Below, in pieces: positions 5,840-9,420 of a DNA stretch of 9,420 nt. Source of the DNA: Candidatus Ethanoperedens thermophilum. Its GTDB lineage: Archaea > Halobacteriota > Methanosarcinia > Methanosarcinales > EX4572-44. The stretch spans positions 1-9,420 of the forward strand of contig WNEG01000069.1 of the NCBI GenBank assembly GCA_012910725.1. Direction: 5' to 3'. The position numbers and the translations under genes were made by a program. The notes under the pieces were generated by a model. The model was not told the origin of the DNA. It ran no database searches and worked only from the letters and a program-made list of their open reading frames with translations. Position 1 is the stretch's first letter; every line of letters starts with the position of its first letter.

Positions 5840-6983
5840 GGCGGTGATGGATATGAAAGCGCCATTATGCAGCCTGACGACGTAAACTACGCTTATGCTG
5901 TTTATGGCTCCATCTGGTCAAAATATCTCAGTCTCGGAGGTGCTGAAGGTATCTTAGAATATCCCTTAAATGACGAATCTGACTCACCTTCTTCATCTAT
6001 CAGTGGTGCCGAATGCAGATATAACAAGTTCTACGGTGGTGATATAGTTCACCATGCTACCGGACCTGAGGCAGGTTTGACTGTTTTTCTTGGGCATGGT
6101 ATCTTTCAATAAATGGGAAGAATTAAGTTATGGTGAAAGCGTCCTTGGATTGCCAACTTCGGATGAGGGGGAAGCGTCTCAATCTGGTGCAGAAGGTTTT
6201 GACACCACTGGCGTTGTTTGTGACTTTGAGGGAGGGCATATTTGCTGGCATCGGACAGGAGAATACAATGATAAAGCCTTTGAGACTCATGGAGCAATTG
6301 ACGGTATCTATCATGGAGAAAGCGGCTCTGGTAGCTGGCTTGGATTTCCCATCACTGATGAATATAAAGATTCGGGAACAAGTTATGCAAGAAGTGATTT
6401 TGAAGGCGGCTACATAACTACTCCAGATGGTATTAATTACTACGCCCATCCTTATGACCTGCCAACACCAACACCAACACCAATGCCTACATCAAGTCCA
6501 TCCCCAATCATTATCGAAGACGCCGATAGCATTTGGAATACCTCTACTGCACATTCACCAGACGTAATTAATACAACGAGCAATGTTACTTCAAGAATAT
6601 TGGCAGAGTATGCAAACTCGATTTACCGCAATGATTTATATAAAATCACTACTGACCTCGCCAATCTGACATACGAAATGCCGTCAAAAATAATAATTGA
6701 ATACGCAAACTCAAACTATTGTGAAAAGTTAATCTTCCCAAAAGAACTCATAAATGACACTACACCGCCAATAATCACAAACATAACCATAACAAGTATA
6801 ACAGACAATTCTGCAACAATAAAATGGGATACGGATGAAATTGCTGATAGTTTGGTCAAGTATGGCAAAGTATCAGCAATTTACACTGAAGATAAAGACG
6901 ATCCGCTGTTTGTGATAGATCACATAATTTTATTGACGGGATTAGAAACATGCACAGCACATTACTTTGTCGTTAACGGTTAA
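5780..6983 (+). pseudogene. LGFP-repeat/FN3 surface-type protein, frameshifted and truncated
   Basis: Three LGFP-type repeats are visible: YGSIWSKYLSLGGAEGILEY with P.NDES (about 5893-5980), NKWEELSYGESVLGLPTSDE (6108-6167) with FEGGHICW, and GSGSWLGFPITDE with FEGGYIT (6325-6420). A Pro/Thr linker, LPTPTPTPMPTSSPSP, follows (6460-6507). Then come three spaced units, IIIEDADSIW, ILAEYANSIY and IIIEYANSNY (6505-6540, 6598-6627, 6688-6720), and an FN3-like start, TPPIITNITITSITDNSATI, to HYFVVNG. The frame from 5780 ends at 6112. Dropping C6107 joins GHGIF to NKWEELSY, so one extra base splits the gene. The 3' end is cut at the IS left terminus (6978). The 5' end is fused to a recombinase remnant (about 5723-5839), with no signal peptide or credible start; GTG 5780 lies inside the recombinase part. 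LGFP and FN3 modules are typical of exported, wall- or carbohydrate-associated proteins. Confidence 0.75.
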
Positions 6984-8261
6984 CCTTGAAATAAACCAAG
7001 GACATTTTTGACGATGAATTTCTGTCTCTTTATCTCATCTACACTGCCGTCCACATGCTCTATTTTCACACTCAAATCCATCTTCTCTAAGTCTATTGTG
7101 TTAAAGGTAAATAAGTTTATGTAGCTCGTATCTAACGAGATATCCCGTCCCAGAATGTTTATAAATCCCTTTTCGTCCTCTTTGCCTTTCTCGCCTTTCC
7201 TCCTTACAATCCTCAGGAAGTATATCTTCTTCTGTCTGAACTTCTTTACTGCTCTGTTCTCCAGTTCATCCAACCTGGAATCGGTCATAAATTTCGGCTT
7301 ATTGATCTCAGGATTGTTTCCCACCAGATCACTGTACTTTTCGTACTCCAAATTGAATTTCTTTATCTCTACGTCTACTTCTTTTTCATCACTAAAATGT
7401 ATCTTATTCCAGAATTTTCTCGCAAATATACTGTTAAACCCTTCCACTTCGCCATTATTCCATGGGCTCCTCGGTGCCGTATACAATGGTGCTACACCCA
7501 AATTCAATAAGAATATTGTCAATCGCCCTATGGACTCTTTGTGTGCGGGATTAGCTCTAAATGCAGCGTCGTTATCCACTTTTAAAATATTGGGAATAGG
7601 GTGTTTCTCCCATATCTCTGTTAAAACCCTGATCGTTTCATTGGTTGTTTGTCCACTCACGCGCTGAACTATTCCGTATTTCTCTGGCCTGATATACTTC
7701 AAAGACAGGAAGTTTATCCCTTCTTTTTTACCACTTAAAAACTTTGGACCTATAAAGTCCATTGACATCGCCGTCTTCCCCAGTTTTCTTAACGTATTTG
7801 CAGGATATTGCATATATTTGGATCTCCCTTTAACCTTGGGTTGCCTCCTCTTGCTAAGCCCATTTTCTCTCAATACCTTTTCTACATACCACTTTTTTAT
7901 CTGCTTCCCATATTTATGTTCGTAATTTCTCATCACGACATCCGCGCCAAAAAAGAAACTTTCTTCTCTCTCCAATTCCATTCTGATCTCTATTATTCGC
8001 TTCTCTTCTTCCTCTGTATGTACCCGCAATCGCCCTTTTTTCCAGCCTCTTTCGTCTCTCTCAACAGCTTCATCTGGCATTCTGTCCCATTTAGATACGC
8101 TATCTTTACCCGCAACTAAACTCGAGGCTACTTTTCTTATGCTCCACCCCCTTGCTCTCAACTCTTTTGCTTTTTTCCTCTTTTCAATGATCAATATTTT
8201 CTTCATATCAGACACTCAATTATATCTAATTAAGTGTCCCAGATCTATATCAAGGTTAACC
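6978..8261 (-). mobile_element. IS481/IS3-like insertion sequence, intact
   Basis: The element is about 1284 bp if the palindromic GGTTAACC is counted as part of its ends. Left end GGTTAACCTTGA (6978-6989) matches the reverse complement of the right end (8250-8261) perfectly. The similarity extends over about 27 bases with five mismatches, ending in GGACA. The single transposase gene fills almost the whole element and its stop codon lies within the left inverted repeat. Because GGTTAACC is its own reverse complement, it could equally be an 8-base target duplication, or TTAA or GTTAAC a shorter one. The left end coincides with the truncation point of the FN3 domain. The right flank does not continue that gene, so the far half was lost. 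Confidence 0.82.
6980..8215 (-). CDS. DDE transposase, IS481/IS3-like with rve integrase core
   Basis: The 411-residue protein catalyses cut or copy of its own IS. The N-terminal helix-turn-helix (about 16-45; RARGWSIRKVASSLVAGKDS) would bind the inverted repeats. The middle contains an IS3-like KWYVEKVLRENGLSKRR segment (108-124). The RNase H-fold core shows D153 (SMDFIGPKF), D214 (LKVDNDAAF) and E258 (SPWNNGEVEGFN). The spacing between the last two is about 43 residues, longer than the DD35E usual in IS481/IS3, owing to the RANPAHKES stretch. The C-terminal 150 residues are basic. The start is GTG at 8215; ATG at 8206 (residue 4) is an alternative. The frame is intact with all three catalytic residues, so the element may still be active. 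I cannot settle the family beyond IS481/IS3-like. Confidence 0.88.
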   Translation of the reverse strand: MSDMKKILIIEKRKKAKELRARGWSIRKVASSLVAGKDSVSKWDRMPDEAVERDERGWKKGRLRVHTEEEEKRIIEIRMELEREESFFFGADVVMRNYEHKYGKQIKKWYVEKVLRENGLSKRRQPKVKGRSKYMQYPANTLRKLGKTAMSMDFIGPKFLSGKKEGINFLSLKYIRPEKYGIVQRVSGQTTNETIRVLTEIWEKHPIPNILKVDNDAAFRANPAHKESIGRLTIFLLNLGVAPLYTAPRSPWNNGEVEGFNSIFARKFWNKIHFSDEKEVDVEIKKFNLEYEKYSDLVGNNPEINKPKFMTDSRLDELENRAVKKFRQKKIYFLRIVRRKGEKGKEDEKGFINILGRDISLDTSYINLFTFNTIDLEKMDLSVKIEHVDGSVDEIKRQKFIVKNVLGLFQG

Positions 8262-8275
8262 AATAGGCACTAAGT

Positions 8276-8347
8276 AACTCTTGATTGCGCAAGCACTGCA
8301 CAACTTCGTTGTACAGAAAGTAACTCCTGATCACGCAGTAATCAAGA
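8276..8347. repeat. Dispersed palindromic repeat, copy C
   Basis: AACTCTTGATTGCGCAAG (8276-8293) is followed by the hairpin CTGCACAA-CTTCG-TTGTACAG (8296-8316, one mismatch). A second unit, AACTCCTGATCACGCAGT (8322-8339), ends in AATCAAG. These are the same building blocks as copy A at 2251-2316, in a different order. The copy sits between the IS right end and the icd promoter region and may overlap regulatory sequence. Confidence 0.7.
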
Positions 8348-8385
8348 TAAAAAGGATAACTTTATTGCAGTTGTCTTTTTATTGT

Positions 8386-8390
8386 AAAGG
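8386..8390 (+). promoter_or_regulatory. SD-like sequence of icd
   Basis: AAAGG lies 3 bases before the ATG at 8394. The spacing is short, but it is the only purine-rich site near this start. An AT-rich AACTTTATTG (about 8358-8367) might be the promoter, but it matches poorly to a TATA box. Confidence 0.3.
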
Positions 8391-8393
8391 CTT

Positions 8394-9420
8394 ATGAGTA
8401 AAAAAGTTGCTACTATTAGCGGTGATGGTGTTGGACCTGAACTTGTCGAATGCATGCTGGATGTTGTTGATGCTACTTGCGTGGATATTGAATTTATTCA
8501 AATCGAAGCAGGTGCTGCATGGTGGGAAAAAAATGGAGGTACAAGCCTTATTCCTGATGAAAGCTGGAGTGTACTCGATGAAGCAGATGTGTGTTTCAAG
8601 TCTCCTACCACTACCCCGGGAGGCCCTGGTTCTCCAAAAAGTGTAGCTGTGTCCATCCGCCAGCGGTTCAATCTCTATGCCAATGTGCGTCCGATCAAGA
8701 CTTTTCCAAACACAAATCCGCCTCTTGGTAATGTGGACTTTGTATGTGTGCGAGAGGGGACAGAAGGTTTGTATGCCGGCAAGGAAATGCAGCTTGATGA
8801 TAATATGTATATTGCCCTGCGTTTGATTACACGGGATGCCTGTAATCGCGTAGCACGCTATGCTTTTGAAGAGGCGGATCGTCGCGGTTGGAAGACAGTT
8901 GTGGCAATTCACAAGAGTAACATTTTGAAGCAGACATGCGGAAGCTTCCTTAAAGAAGTAAACAATGTATCGGTCGAGTATCCAGAAATTGAAGTCTGGG
9001 AATACCATATTGATAATATTGCTCAGCAGTTAATTAAAAATCCGCAGATATTCAACCAGTCGATTCTACTTTCAACCAATCTGTTCATGGATGTGATCAG
9101 TGAGGAGTGTTCCGGGCTTGTTGGCAGTATTGGTTTAATCTATTCTTCCAATATCGGGGACAATTATGCAATGTTTGAACCTGCTCATGGGTCTGCACCA
9201 AAGTATGCAGGTATGGACAAGGTTAATCCTGTTGCAACCATTCTTGCTGGAGCCTTGATGCTTGAGTATCTTGGTGAGAAAAAAGCATCAGAAAACATTT
9301 TCACTGCGGTTGATCGAGTGATTGCAGAAGGCAGTGTGTTAACCTACGATCTTGGAGGCAGTGCAAAGTCCAGTGAAATGACAAGAGAGATTATAAACAA
9401 ACTGCATACAACGCAAGCAG
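8394..9420 (+). CDS. icd: Isocitrate/isopropylmalate dehydrogenase family, probably isocitrate dehydrogenase; 3' end beyond window
   Basis: 342 codons are visible, starting MSKKVATISGDGVGPELV, and the frame is open to the window end. Family signs are ANVRPIKTFPN, VREGTEGLYAG (catalytic Tyr), K174 (AIHKSNILK), D207 (YHIDNIAQQ), D233 (NLFMDVISEE), GLVGSIGL, HGSAPKYAG (265-273) and TYDLGG (Y318). It would oxidatively decarboxylate isocitrate to 2-oxoglutarate. Mapped on E. coli Icd numbering from memory, S113 is kept (S83), N115 is Ala, and the metal-site D311 is Glu (E237). The NADP-type Lys344-Tyr345 pair is kept as K270-Y271, which favours NADP, while R395 is Gly. This mixture makes isocitrate dehydrogenase the best call, with isopropylmalate or isohomocitrate dehydrogenase as alternatives. 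The gene appears intact as far as seen and has no co-directional neighbour in the window. Confidence 0.82.
   Translation, partial: MSKKVATISGDGVGPELVECMLDVVDATCVDIEFIQIEAGAAWWEKNGGTSLIPDESWSVLDEADVCFKSPTTTPGGPGSPKSVAVSIRQRFNLYANVRPIKTFPNTNPPLGNVDFVCVREGTEGLYAGKEMQLDDNMYIALRLITRDACNRVARYAFEEADRRGWKTVVAIHKSNILKQTCGSFLKEVNNVSVEYPEIEVWEYHIDNIAQQLIKNPQIFNQSILLSTNLFMDVISEECSGLVGSIGLIYSSNIGDNYAMFEPAHGSAPKYAGMDKVNPVATILAGALMLEYLGEKKASENIFTAVDRVIAEGSVLTYDLGGSAKSSEMTREIINKLHTTQA

Noticed and set aside
5070..8261. Composite transposon bounded by two IS elements.
   Set aside because: The ISAzo13-like piece and the intact IS belong to different families, and the first is only an N-terminal remnant, so they do not form a matched pair.
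8379..9008. A 209-codon minus-strand ORF opposite icd.
   Set aside because: The plus-strand frame matches a known enzyme family throughout with conserved catalytic residues. The antisense ORF is a shadow with no recognisable motif.
1..9420. A new multi-gene defence or metabolic system.
   Set aside because: The intact genes are functionally unrelated and on different strands. The remaining material is toxin-antitoxin modules, IS sequence and fragments, with no conserved co-directional cluster to support a system.

Overview
The window looks like a chromosomal stretch of a euryarchaeon, probably a relative of the Methanosarcinales. The evidence is a complete Hef helicase/nuclease (an archaeal protein), archaeal TATA-like boxes, Shine-Dalgarno (SD) sequences of the GGAGGTGATC type, an AMMECR1-domain protein, and an isocitrate dehydrogenase-like enzyme of a type I associate with methanogenic archaea. 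The exact taxon is inferred, not shown.

Layout. Positions 1-582 hold a RelB/RelE-type toxin-antitoxin pair whose toxin gene is broken by a single extra base near 480. Positions 862-1464 encode an intact AMMECR1 protein. On the minus strand, 1479-2191 is an intact VapBC-like module: a ribbon-helix-helix-like antitoxin overlapping a PIN-domain toxin. Positions 2192-2622 carry no gene but are packed with short palindromes, tandem units and a large imperfect inverted repeat. Positions 2623-4935 (minus) encode full-length Hef, preceded by a perfect SD with a 13-codon upstream ORF.

Positions 4936-6983 are a gene graveyard. In order they hold an unrecognised 33-codon tail, the N-terminal part of an ISAzo13-like transposase, the C-terminal third of a UbiX-type flavin prenyltransferase fused directly to it, an unrecognised tail, the last segment of a tyrosine recombinase with its H and Y catalytic positions, and a surface-type protein with LGFP repeats, a Pro/Thr linker, EYANS repeats and a truncated fibronectin III domain. 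Several single-base frameshifts run through these pieces. The last fragment ends at an intact, compact IS481/IS3-like insertion sequence (6978-8261) with about 27-bp terminal inverted repeats.

Beyond the IS lies a third copy of the palindromic intergenic repeat. An intact isocitrate/isopropylmalate dehydrogenase-family gene (probably icd) then starts at 8394 and runs off the end of the window.

The intact genes (AMMECR1, hef, icd) are unrelated housekeeping functions. The material between them is accessory: toxin-antitoxin modules, insertion sequences, recombinase debris and dispersed repeats. I see no convincing new multi-gene system. The most noteworthy features are the mosaic of truncated genes, including a transposase-UbiX chimeric ORF and a recombinase-LGFP chimeric ORF, and the dispersed palindromic repeat family.
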